From Reyranella sp. (GTDB lineage: Bacteria; Pseudomonadota; Alphaproteobacteria; Reyranellales; Reyranellaceae): 6,158 bases of DNA. Positions 1 to 4,492 of the stretch are shown in pieces (position 1 is the first letter of the stretch; each line of letters starts with the position of its first letter). The stretch spans positions 1-6,158 of the forward strand of contig JAUXRT010000488.1 of the NCBI GenBank assembly GCA_030681635.1, given 5' to 3'. The translations under genes and the position numbers were made by a program. The notes beneath the pieces were generated by a model. It saw only the letters and a program-made list of their open reading frames with translations, was not told the origin of the DNA and ran no database searches.

Positions 1-27
1 GATGGCACGGAAGCCGTTTTCCCGCAT
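1..27 (-). CDS. 5' end of a divergent gene, cut by the window edge (possibly DUF721/DciA-type)
   Basis: Only nine codons are visible, reading MRENGFRAI from an ATG at position 27 toward the left edge. An AAAGGG stretch lies three bases upstream of the ATG as a possible ribosome binding site, a slightly short spacing. The frame is closed upstream by a TAA at 84-82 with no other ATG, GTG or TTG between, so this is a plausible true start. The gene diverges from mutY. In many Alphaproteobacteria a DUF721 (DciA-like) gene sits beside mutY, and such proteins often have an 'RAI/RAL' motif near the start. The identity is therefore a guess from context and a very short peptide. Confidence 0.35.
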
Positions 28-85
28 GGACCCTTTCAGACCCTGTTCCTTGTGGTAGGCCCAATGGTACGGGACGACCGCTTAC

Positions 86-1141
86 ATGACCATGACCCAT
101 GCCCGACAGTTGCTCACCTGGTACGACCGACATCGTCGCACCCTGCCGTGGCGCGCGCCTCCCGGTGAGCGCACCCAGCCCTACTTCGTCTGGCTGTCGG
201 AGATCATGCTGCAGCAGACCACCGTGGCCACCGTGGGCGACTACTACCGCCGTTTCACCGAGCGCTGGCCCACCGTCGAAGCGCTGGCCGCCGCCCCGCT
301 GGACGAGGTGCTCTCGGCCTGGGCCGGCCTCGGCTACTACGCCCGCGCCCGCAATCTTCATGCCTGCGCCCAGGCCGTCGCGAGCGACCACGGCGGCCGC
401 TTCCCCGAAGATGAGGCGGGCTTGCGCGCGCTCCCGGGCATCGGTCCCTACACGGCCGCCGCCATCCGCTCGATCGCCTTCGACCTAAAAGCCTCGGCGG
501 TCGACGGCAATGTCGAGCGCGTGATCTCGCGGCTCCATGCCATCGAGGCGCCGCTGCCCGACGCCAAGATCGAGATCCATGCCCGCGCCGCCGAGCTGGT
601 GCCCGAGGTGCGGGCCGGCGACTACGCCCAGGCGATGATGGATCTCGGCGCCACCGTGTGCACGCCGCGCAAGCCGCTCTGCGTGATCTGCCCGCTCACG
701 CGCAACTGCCGGGCACTGAAGCTCGGCATCGCCGAGACCCTGCCGAAACGGGCGCCCAAGGCCCAGAAGCCGACGCGCCGCGGCCTCGCCTTCGTGTTGG
801 CGCGCAAGGACGGCGCCGTGCTGCTGCGCAAGCGGCCGACCAAGGGGCTTCTGGGCGGCATGGACGAGGTGCCGTCGAGCCCGTGGCGCGAGGGCAAGTT
901 CGTCGCCGCCGACGCCCTGGCCGATCCGCCCGTGCCGGCCCGCTGGACCCTGTTGGACGGGCTGGTGCGCCACACGTTCACGCACTTCCACCTGGAACTC
1001 AGCGTCGCCCGCGCCACGGCCACGACCGATCGCCTGGCCAAGCTCCTGCCCGGCAGTGCCTGGTGCACGCTCGATCTTTTAGACGAGCGCGCCTTGCCCA
1101 CCGTGATGCGCAAGGTGATCGAAAAGGCGAGCCTTTCCTGA
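86..1141 (+). CDS. mutY: A/G-specific adenine DNA glycosylase MutY
   Basis: MutY removes adenine mispaired with 8-oxoguanine in base-excision repair. At 351 aa it has the family's usual length. An N-terminal HhH-GPD glycosylase domain (about 5-210) holds the catalytic Glu39 in SEIMLQQT, the helix-hairpin-helix LPGIGPYTAAAI (116-127) and the catalytic Asp140 in VDGNVERV. The [4Fe-4S] cluster ligands Cys192, Cys199, Cys202 and Cys208 have the exact C-x6-C-x2-C-x5-C spacing. A C-terminal NUDIX-like domain (about 230-345), which in the family reads 8-oxoG, shows the LLRKRP and GLLGGMDEVP segments. ATG 86 is the first start after an in-frame TAG at 56-58; ATG 92 is an alternative two codons in. 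Upstream there is only a weak GGGA at 71-74. The gene appears complete with all key residues intact and is transcribed alone, divergent from the gene at the left edge. Confidence 0.97.
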   Translation: MTMTHARQLLTWYDRHRRTLPWRAPPGERTQPYFVWLSEIMLQQTTVATVGDYYRRFTERWPTVEALAAAPLDEVLSAWAGLGYYARARNLHACAQAVASDHGGRFPEDEAGLRALPGIGPYTAAAIRSIAFDLKASAVDGNVERVISRLHAIEAPLPDAKIEIHARAAELVPEVRAGDYAQAMMDLGATVCTPRKPLCVICPLTRNCRALKLGIAETLPKRAPKAQKPTRRGLAFVLARKDGAVLLRKRPTKGLLGGMDEVPSSPWREGKFVAADALADPPVPARWTLLDGLVRHTFTHFHLELSVARATATTDRLAKLLPGSAWCTLDLLDERALPTVMRKVIEKASLS

Positions 1142-1173
1142 GTGCGGGCCTGAGTGTGAAAAGGCCGTTTTTT
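1131..1173 (+). terminator. possible rho-independent terminator of mutY
   Basis: Just after the mutY stop, GGCCT (1147-1151) can pair with AGGCC (1162-1166), followed by a G and six T residues (1168-1173). A competing pairing uses GCCTTT (1131-1136), inside the last mutY codons, with AAAGGC (1160-1165). Both stems are short, but the T6 run in this high-G+C sequence and the position fit a terminator. Confidence 0.35.
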
Positions 1174-1274
1174 GGCACACCTCGTTGTGCCACGCCGTGT
1201 CCAGCGACCTGTGCCACAAAACACGCTCAAGCCTTTGACTCGACAGGCGAATCGCCTCCCGACGAACTGTGCCA
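1173..1274. repeat. cluster of four TGTGCCA heptamers, one inverted
   Basis: TGTGCCA occurs at 1186-1192, 1210-1216 and 1268-1274, and its reverse complement TGGCACA at 1173-1179. The first two form a perfect 7-bp inverted repeat with a 6-base spacer (1173-1192). The repeats lie in the gene-free interval downstream of mutY, where no coding sequence looks real. They could be protein-binding half-sites or remnants of a repeat element; the sequence does not say which. Confidence 0.45.
1245..1257. repeat. 13-bp palindrome centred on a GANTC site
   Basis: AGGCGAATCGCCT is a perfect palindrome around a single central base, and its middle five bases are a GAATC (GANTC) methylation site. Another GANTC (GACTC, 1237-1241) lies eight bases to the left. 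It is in the gene-free interval between mutY and the terminator at 1348. Function unknown. Confidence 0.45.
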
Positions 1275-1343
1275 TCGACGCCGGCTTCCAGCCGGGATCA
1301 GAATCTGAAAATTCGGCCCGCCAGGGAGCAAAATCCGATCACG

Positions 1344-1379
1344 AAAAACGCCCGGAAGCGGAGCCTCCGGGCGTCTTTT
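1344..1379. terminator. bidirectional rho-independent terminator
   Basis: ACGCCCGGA (1348-1356) pairs perfectly with TCCGGGCGT (1366-1374) around a 9-base loop. On the plus strand the stem is followed by C and TTTT (1376-1379). On the minus strand it is followed directly by five U residues (A-run 1344-1348). It can thus stop transcripts from the minus-strand genes at 1459-2055 and any read-through from mutY. The minus-strand version is the stronger. Confidence 0.85.
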
Positions 1380-1428
1380 AGGCAGCGTCAGATGCCGCCT
1401 ATGATAGGGTAAATCCTAGCCTAAACCT

Positions 1429-1455
1429 GCGGATTCTGCAAATCGCAGAATCTGC
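1429..1455. repeat. 11-bp hairpin just after the small gene's stop, with a GANTC site in each arm
   Basis: GATTCTGC (1432-1439) and GCAGAATC (1445-1452) pair perfectly around a 5-base loop. The stem extends by one G-T wobble and two further pairs (1429-1431 with 1453-1455). It starts three bases beyond the stop of the minus-strand small gene. No T-run follows on either strand, so by itself it is not a classical terminator. It may protect the 3' end of the transcript or assist the terminator at 1348. Each arm holds a GANTC site. Confidence 0.5.
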
Positions 1456-1458
1456 CAT

Positions 1459-1641
1459 CTAGATCAGGTTGGGCTTCGGCAGGCTCGTGGGGAGGATCTC
1501 GATCACCGAGTAGCCGTCCCGCTCGAGGGAAACCGCCTGAAGCTGGGCTTCCTTGAGGGTCGAGTAGGCGATGCCGATACGCCGGCCGCCCTTGGGCTTT
1601 TCAACCCAGACCATGTGTTTGCCGATTGCTGCTGTTGTCAT
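1459..1641 (-). CDS. small conserved-looking protein of unknown function (60 aa)
   Basis: I do not recognise the family. The protein begins MTTAAIGKHMVWVEKPKGG, continues with a basic GGRRIGIAYST segment, a helix-like stretch rich in Glu, Leu and Ala (STLKEAQLQAVSLERDGY), then SVIEILP and a Pro-rich tail. It looks like a small soluble alpha/beta fold with no signal peptide or membrane segment. An upstream ATG at 1671 would add ten residues. ATG 1641 is preferred because AGGGG (1647-1651) lies about five bases upstream, while 1671 has no ribosome binding site. It lies 39 bp downstream of the NTF2-like gene on the same strand, so the two may share a transcript ending at the terminator at 1344-1379. 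Its regular composition and position between a good RBS and a terminator support a real gene. Confidence 0.7.
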   Translation of the reverse strand: MTTAAIGKHMVWVEKPKGGRRIGIAYSTLKEAQLQAVSLERDGYSVIEILPTSLPKPNLI

Positions 1642-1646
1642 GGCGG

Positions 1647-1651
1647 CCCCT
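1647..1651 (-). promoter_or_regulatory. ribosome binding site deciding the start of the 60-aa protein
   Basis: The minus strand reads AGGGG, then five bases, then ATG at 1641. The competing ATG at 1671 has nothing similar upstream. Confidence 0.55.
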
Positions 1652-1680
1652 ATACAGGCAAACGCCGGCATTAGCGAACA

Positions 1681-2055
1681 TCAACCGCGCAGGTCGAAAT
1701 GGAACACTTTCGAGATGATCTGCCAGCGATCCTCGACGAAGACTAAGGTCAGGAGATCGCTGAAGAATTTGGCACCGATGGCGCATTCGACGCGGGCGAA
1801 GGCCGTCACCGGCCCGGCGAATTCGATGGCCACGATGCGGTCGGCGCGCGCCTCGTTGCGGCTCGCCGGCGAGGGCCGTCGGTCGACGATCGGGAAGTAT
1901 TCATCCATGCCGAGATGGACGAGCGTGCCCTCTGTCGCAGAGACATAGTGCGCCCTGGGGTGGAACACCGAGCGCAACAGGCCCGTGTCGCTGTGATACA
2001 GGCCATCGAAATACCGGCCGAGAACGGCAGCAACGGCCGCAAAATTCGTATCCAT
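1681..2055 (-). CDS. NTF2-like / SnoaL-like family protein (lumazine-binding-like, PF12893 type)
   Basis: A 124-aa protein with the length and pattern of single-domain NTF2-like (cone-shaped alpha+beta barrel) proteins. An N-terminal helix (FAAVAAVLGRYFDGLYHSD) is followed by LLRSVFHPRAHYVSATEGTLVHLGMDEYFPIVDRRPSP, the stretch typical of the 'putative lumazine-binding' subgroup. Beta strands follow (RIVAIEFAGPVTAFARVECAI; FFSDLLTLVFVEDRWQIISKVFHFD). The family includes ketosteroid-isomerase-like enzymes and many ligand-binding proteins, so the substrate cannot be named. No signal peptide is seen, so it is probably cytoplasmic. The gene diverges from the HxlR-type regulator across 95 bp, a layout in which such a regulator commonly controls its neighbour. 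ATG 2055 is the first residue of the conserved N-terminal helix region. Family call confident, function open. Confidence 0.85.
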   Translation of the reverse strand: MDTNFAAVAAVLGRYFDGLYHSDTGLLRSVFHPRAHYVSATEGTLVHLGMDEYFPIVDRRPSPASRNEARADRIVAIEFAGPVTAFARVECAIGAKFFSDLLTLVFVEDRWQIISKVFHFDLRG

Positions 2056-2075
2056 CGGCGCACGCTAGTCGCCAT

Positions 2076-2137
2076 CGGTAACCTTTGTATATGACCTAAC
2101 CTTGTGTTACCGAATTTTCCGATATCCATTCGGTAAC
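2076..2137. promoter_or_regulatory. likely HxlR operator: inverted repeat with 10-bp arms plus a third half-site
   Basis: GTTACCGAAT (2106-2115) and ATTCGGTAAC (2128-2137) are perfect reverse complements separated by 12 bases, so the arm centres are 22 bp apart, about two helical turns. A third copy of the core, CGGTAAC, lies at 2076-2082. All are in the 95-bp gap between the NTF2-like gene and the HxlR-family gene, and the right arm ends 13 bp before the regulator's ATG. A weak minus-strand promoter can be drawn with TATACA (2086-2091) as -10 and TTCGGT, inside the left arm, as -35 at 17-bp spacing. If real, the regulator would block both its own gene and its neighbour. Operator call: inference from position and symmetry. 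Confidence 0.65.
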
Positions 2138-2150
2138 CGGCAAAACGTCG

Positions 2151-2498
2151 ATGGCGCTGAAGATTCGGAAGAACAGATCGCCCGCGCCCCCGCCGACCTG
2201 CCCGGTCGGCGAGTGCATGGCGCTCCTGGGCGGGGCATGGACGCCCAACGTCATCTGGTATCTCAGCGGCGGCCCGCGCCGCTTCGGTGAACTCAAGCTC
2301 GACATGCCGCCGATCTCGCCGAAGATGCTGAGCGCGCGCCTGAAGAAGCTCGAGGCCAAGGGAGTCGTCCGGCGCGCCGTCGTGCCGACATCGCCGCCGT
2401 CGGTCGAATATGCGCTGACGGAACTGGGGCGCGAACTCGTGCCCGCGATCAACGCGATCGTCCGGATCGGACACAGGCTGAAGAGCAGGCAGGGATAG
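2151..2498 (+). CDS. HxlR-family winged helix-turn-helix transcriptional regulator
   Basis: A 115-aa dimeric DNA-binding protein of the HxlR (MarR-like winged helix) family. After a basic Pro-rich tail (1-16) comes the family signature CPVGECMALLGGAWTPNVIWYLSGGPRRFGELK (17-50), then ISPKMLSARLKKLEAKGVVRR (recognition-helix region), the wing PPSVEYALTELGREL, and a C-terminal helix for dimerisation. Cys17 is at the position of the conserved N-terminal cysteine that senses electrophiles or disulfide stress in studied relatives (YodB, HypR). Cys22 is a second nearby cysteine. A redox or quinone signal is possible but not shown. ATG 2151 is the only usable start: the frame is closed by a TAA at 2097 and no other start codon lies between. 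The ribosome binding site is poor. It diverges from the NTF2-like gene, its likely target, and probably regulates itself. The gene is followed at once by repeat copy A. Confidence 0.92.
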   Translation: MALKIRKNRSPAPPPTCPVGECMALLGGAWTPNVIWYLSGGPRRFGELKLDMPPISPKMLSARLKKLEAKGVVRRAVVPTSPPSVEYALTELGRELVPAINAIVRIGHRLKSRQG

Positions 2499-2504
2499 AA
2501 CGAC

Positions 2505-2570
2505 CTTCCGGACTCATGGTCTGTCGGACCGCGCGCGTCCCGCGCGCTTATGAGCGCGCGGTCCGGAAGA
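2505..2570. repeat. palindromic twin-hairpin repeat, copy A (rearranged)
   Basis: Outer arms CTTCCGGAC (2505-2513) and GTCCGGAAG (2561-2569) match the other two copies. Inside, GCGCGCG (2531-2537) and CGCGCGC (2541-2547) form a 7-bp hairpin with a TCC loop. Compared with copy C, copy A has about 16 extra bases after the left outer arm, flanked by GGAC on both sides. It also lacks most of the right-hand hairpin, so the remaining GCGCGCG (2554-2560) can pair with the left unit. It fills the gap between the stop codons of the convergent hxlR-family gene (2498) and ccrM (2574). No T-run follows, so it is not a textbook terminator, though the structure could slow polymerase or protect 3' ends. Confidence 0.8.
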
Positions 2571-2573
2571 ACC

Positions 2574-3680
2574 TTAGAGACCGGCCCGCACCTGCTGGCG
2601 GAGATGGTCGATCGGCAGCCGCGCGCCCGCGACCTCGATATGCCAGAAGGTCCAGCCGTTGCAGGCGGGAGCCCCCTGCACCGCCGCGCCGACCTGGTGG
2701 ATCGAGCCGCGATGATCGCCCAGCGCATTGGACGCCGAGACCGATCCGTCGGCGCGCACGCGGGCATGCAGGCGGCCGCTGGGATCGCTCAGCACCGTGC
2801 CGGGCCGCAGCAAGCCCGCCTCGATCAGCACGCCGAACGCAATCCGCGGTTCGCTGCGCTTGCTGGGCTTGGGCGTCACGTCCTCGGCGGCCAGCGGCTC
2901 GATCTCGGCGATGCGCTTCCGCGCAATCGCGGCGTAATCGGGATCGCGCTCGAGGCCGATGAAGCGGCGGCCGAGGCGGCGCGCCACGGCGCCCGTGGTG
3001 CCGGTGCCGAAGAAGGGATCGAGGATGACGTCGCCCGGATTGGACGCCGACATGATGCAGCGGAACAGCAGCGCCTCGGGCTTCTGCGTCGGATGCGCCT
3101 TCTTGCCGTCGTCGCCCTTGAGGCGTTCGCCGCCGGTGCAGAGCGGCAGCAGCCAGTCGGAACGCATCTGCAGGCCCTCGTTCAGCTCCTTCATCGAATC
3201 GTAGTTGAAGGTGTACTTCTTGTTGGCGCGATCGCGCGCCGCCCAGATCAGCGTCTCGTGCGCATTGGTGAATCGCTTGCCGCGGAAATTCGGCATCGGG
3301 TTCGACTTGCGCCACACGATGTCATTCAGCAGCCAGAAGCCCTGATCCTGCAGCGCCGTGCCGATGCGGAAGATGTTGTGGTAGCTGCCGATCACCCACA
3401 GCGTGCCGCCGGGTTTCAGCGCACGACGGGCGGCCTTCAGCCAGGCATTGGTGAACTGGTCGTAGCGCGCGAAGTCGGCGAACTTGTCCCAGTCATCGTC
3501 GACGGCGTCGACCTTGCTGTGGTCGGGCCGCAGCAGCTCGCCGCCGAGCTGGAGATTGTACGGCGGGTCGGCGAAGACCATGTCGACGGAGGCTTCGGGC
3601 AGGGCGCGCATCAATTCGATGCAGTCGCCGACGAGCACGCGATCGAGATTTTCCACAGGCATCTGTGGAAGATGAGTCAT
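2574..3680 (-). CDS. ccrM: cell-cycle-regulated adenine-N6 DNA methyltransferase CcrM (GANTC)
   Basis: CcrM methylates the adenine of GANTC sites and, in Alphaproteobacteria such as Caulobacter, acts late in the cell cycle to control gene expression. This is a beta-class enzyme with motif order IV then I: DPPY at residues 38-41 within VFADPPYNLQLGGELLRPD, then the highly conserved WVIGSYHNIFRIG and NDIVWRKSNPMPNFRGKRF segments, HPTQKPEALL, and the S-adenosylmethionine site DPFFGTGTTG (221-230). The C-terminal domain of about 80-100 residues, specific to CcrM and needed for DNA recognition, is present (KRSEPRIAFG; APACNGWTFWHIE). Length 368 aa fits the family (358-380). Start choice: ATG 3680 is taken; TTG 3698 would add six residues and ATG 3662 would remove six. 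None has a good ribosome binding site, and ATG 3662 lies in the loop of a hairpin. It follows repeat copy B and has four GANTC sites around its start, suggesting self-regulation by methylation. Confidence 0.96.
   Translation of the reverse strand: MTHLPQMPVENLDRVLVGDCIELMRALPEASVDMVFADPPYNLQLGGELLRPDHSKVDAVDDDWDKFADFARYDQFTNAWLKAARRALKPGGTLWVIGSYHNIFRIGTALQDQGFWLLNDIVWRKSNPMPNFRGKRFTNAHETLIWAARDRANKKYTFNYDSMKELNEGLQMRSDWLLPLCTGGERLKGDDGKKAHPTQKPEALLFRCIMSASNPGDVILDPFFGTGTTGAVARRLGRRFIGLERDPDYAAIARKRIAEIEPLAAEDVTPKPSKRSEPRIAFGVLIEAGLLRPGTVLSDPSGRLHARVRADGSVSASNALGDHRGSIHQVGAAVQGAPACNGWTFWHIEVAGARLPIDHLRQQVRAGL
3649..3670 (-). promoter_or_regulatory. hairpin at the ccrM start with a DnaA-box-like arm
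   Basis: TTCCACAG (3651-3658) and CTGTGGAA (3663-3670) form a perfect 8-bp inverted repeat with a 4-base loop, and the in-frame ATG at 3662-3660 is in that loop. The left arm with its flank, TTTTCCACA (3649-3657), matches the DnaA-box consensus TTATCCACA at 8 of 9 positions. It could be an mRNA hairpin affecting initiation, a DnaA site, or chance. Confidence 0.4.
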
Positions 3681-3749
3681 CCACCGAGTCGCGGTCAAGA
3701 AATTACAATTGATTCAATTGTTTACGCGATCGATCCACAAGATCGAGTC
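3674..3749 (-). promoter_or_regulatory. ccrM leader: four GANTC sites in 76 bp
   Basis: GANTC occurs at 3674-3678 (overlapping the ATG at 3680), 3686-3690, 3711-3715 and 3745-3749. The ccrM leader in Caulobacter is known to carry GANTC sites through which methylation affects its own transcription. The same arrangement is inferred here. I see no convincing sigma-70 promoter; a TGTAAT hexamer on the minus strand (3702-3707) is a possible -10 without a good -35. No TTAA-N7-TTAA CtrA site was found. Confidence 0.6.
3705..3721. promoter_or_regulatory. perfect 17-bp palindrome centred on a GANTC site
   Basis: ACAATTGATTCAATTGT is a perfect palindrome around T3713, and its central five bases are GATTC. 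It lies 24 bp upstream of the ccrM ATG at 3680, at core-promoter distance, in an A+T-rich island within high-G+C surroundings. It is a candidate operator whose binding would be sensitive to CcrM methylation. Confidence 0.6.
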
Positions 3750-3780
3750 GCTCGATTGGCGAGACCTACCAGACCTAGGA

Positions 3781-3848
3781 TCTTCCGGATCGCGCGCGTC
3801 TCGCGCGCTCATGTCTCTGAGCGAGCGAGACGCTCGCGGTCCAGAAGA
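3781..3848. repeat. palindromic twin-hairpin repeat, copy B (complete)
   Basis: Two 31-base arms (3781-3811 and 3818-3848) flank a 6-base centre TGTCTC and are reverse complements apart from four mismatches. Each arm contains its own perfect hairpin: GCGCGCG/CGCGCGC with loop TCT (3792-3808) on the left, and GCGAGCG/CGCTCGC with loop AGA (3821-3837) on the right. Two of the four long-range mismatches are changes that keep these local stems paired. The element abuts the stop codon of the GST-like gene (3849) and lies 100 bp before the ccrM start, so it separates the rnhB cluster from ccrM. Confidence 0.88.
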
Positions 3849-4475
3849 CTAAGCGAGCTCCTCGGCGATCGCCTTCTTCACGCCGGCCCGTTCGGCCATG
3901 CGACGCCGGTGGTCGACCACACGCGGCACGCGCGCCGGATCGACGCCGTCCTTCTCCAGCCACTGCGCCAGCGTGAAGAGATAGGAATCGCAGATCGTGT
4001 AATGCTCGCCCATCACCCAGGGGCCCTTCAGCATCTCGCGCTCGACCAGCTCGAAGGCGCCGCCCACCGACTCCGGCACCTTGCGCTGCATGGCGGCGAT
4101 CGATGCCTTGTCGTCGGCATCGACCCAGCGATGGCCGCGCATACGGTGCGCGTGCGCCACATGCAGGTGCGAGCAGAGATAGGCGTTGAAGGCCTGGACC
4201 TGGGCGAAGGCGAAAGGATCGTCCATCAACGCGAGCCGCGACTTGGGAAAGCTCTGCGCGACATAGACCAGCATCGCCGGCGTCTCGGTCAGGATGCCCC
4301 GGTCGGTAACCAGCGCCGGCACGCGCGCCTTCGGATTGACTTTTAGAAACTCCGGCGACTTCTGCTGGTCCTTGGCGAAGTCGACCCGCACCGTCGAATA
4401 GTCGGCGCCGACTTCTTCCAGCGCAATGTGCGTGGCGAGCGAGCAGGTGTGGGCGGCGTAGTAGAGTTTCAGCAC
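3849..4475 (-). CDS. glutathione S-transferase family protein (beta-class-like)
   Basis: A 208-aa cytosolic GST-fold protein. The N-terminal thioredoxin-like domain (1-80) has LYYAAHTCSLATHIALEEVGADY, where Cys11 aligns with the catalytic Cys10 of bacterial beta-class GSTs. The cis-proline segment RVPALV and the glutathione-binding TETPAMLVYVA follow, with Thr where Ser is most common. The all-helical C-terminal domain (about 90-208) has the family signature GEHYTICDSYLFTLAQWLEKDG. A His-rich stretch (HLHVAHAHRMRGHRW) lies in its first helices, and its meaning is unclear. The start is GTG 4475, supported by a strong GAGGGGAG seven bases upstream. It lies 17 bp downstream of the VOC gene, so it is very likely in one transcript with rnhB and the VOC gene. 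Role probably conjugation or detoxification; substrate unknown. Confidence 0.92.
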   Translation of the reverse strand: MLKLYYAAHTCSLATHIALEEVGADYSTVRVDFAKDQQKSPEFLKVNPKARVPALVTDRGILTETPAMLVYVAQSFPKSRLALMDDPFAFAQVQAFNAYLCSHLHVAHAHRMRGHRWVDADDKASIAAMQRKVPESVGGAFELVEREMLKGPWVMGEHYTICDSYLFTLAQWLEKDGVDPARVPRVVDHRRRMAERAGVKKAIAEELA

Positions 4476-4482
4476 GGATCGT

Positions 4483-4490
4483 CTCCCCTC
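4483..4490 (-). promoter_or_regulatory. strong ribosome binding site fixing a GTG start for the GST-like gene
   Basis: The minus strand reads GAGGGGAG followed by seven bases and GTG (4475). It is the best Shine-Dalgarno match noticed in the window and lies in the short gap after the VOC gene's stop, consistent with operon translation. Confidence 0.75.
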
Positions 4491-4492
4491 AC

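Larger units (their letters stand above)
1142..1458. other. gene-free interval between mutY and the small hypothetical gene
   Basis: No frame here reads like a protein: the longest open stretch, 1172-1381 on the plus strand, runs through the terminator and shows no recognisable motif. I found no tRNA T-loop pattern and no good promoter. A TTGACT resembling a -35 element at 1235-1240 has no matching -10. The interval holds the TGTGCCA cluster, five GANTC sites (1237, 1249, 1301, 1432, 1448), a small inverted repeat CCGGCT/AGCCGG (1281-1295), an 11-bp hairpin (1429-1455) and a bidirectional terminator (1344-1379). A small RNA ending at that terminator is possible but unsupported. Confidence 0.6.

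Noticed and set aside
1173..1190. TGGCAC followed by TTGTG as a sigma-54 promoter
   Set aside because: The GG to GC spacing is 13 bases instead of the required 10.
1200..1340. tRNA or other structured RNA gene before the terminator
   Set aside because: No T-loop consensus, no acceptor stem with CCA, and no resemblance to the ends of tmRNA that I could recognise.
1172..1381. A 69-codon plus-strand open frame after mutY
   Set aside because: It runs through the rho-independent terminator, lacks a ribosome binding site, and reads as composition-driven sequence.
2102..2290. A 62-codon plus-strand open frame overlapping the start of the HxlR gene
   Set aside because: It overlaps the HxlR gene out of frame, starts at a TTG without a ribosome binding site, and shows no motif.
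3705..3730. CtrA binding site in the ccrM leader
   Set aside because: The palindrome is A+T-rich but contains no TTAA-N7-TTAA pair.
3781..3848. CRISPR array or insertion sequence interpretation of the repeats
   Set aside because: The copies are single, widely spaced palindromes without spacers, transposase or target-site duplications.
2550..4346. A 598-codon plus-strand open frame opposite ccrM and the GST-like gene
   Set aside because: It is a high-G+C shadow: it shows no family motifs, is rich in Arg and Ala, runs through repeat copy B, and both opposing genes are unambiguous.
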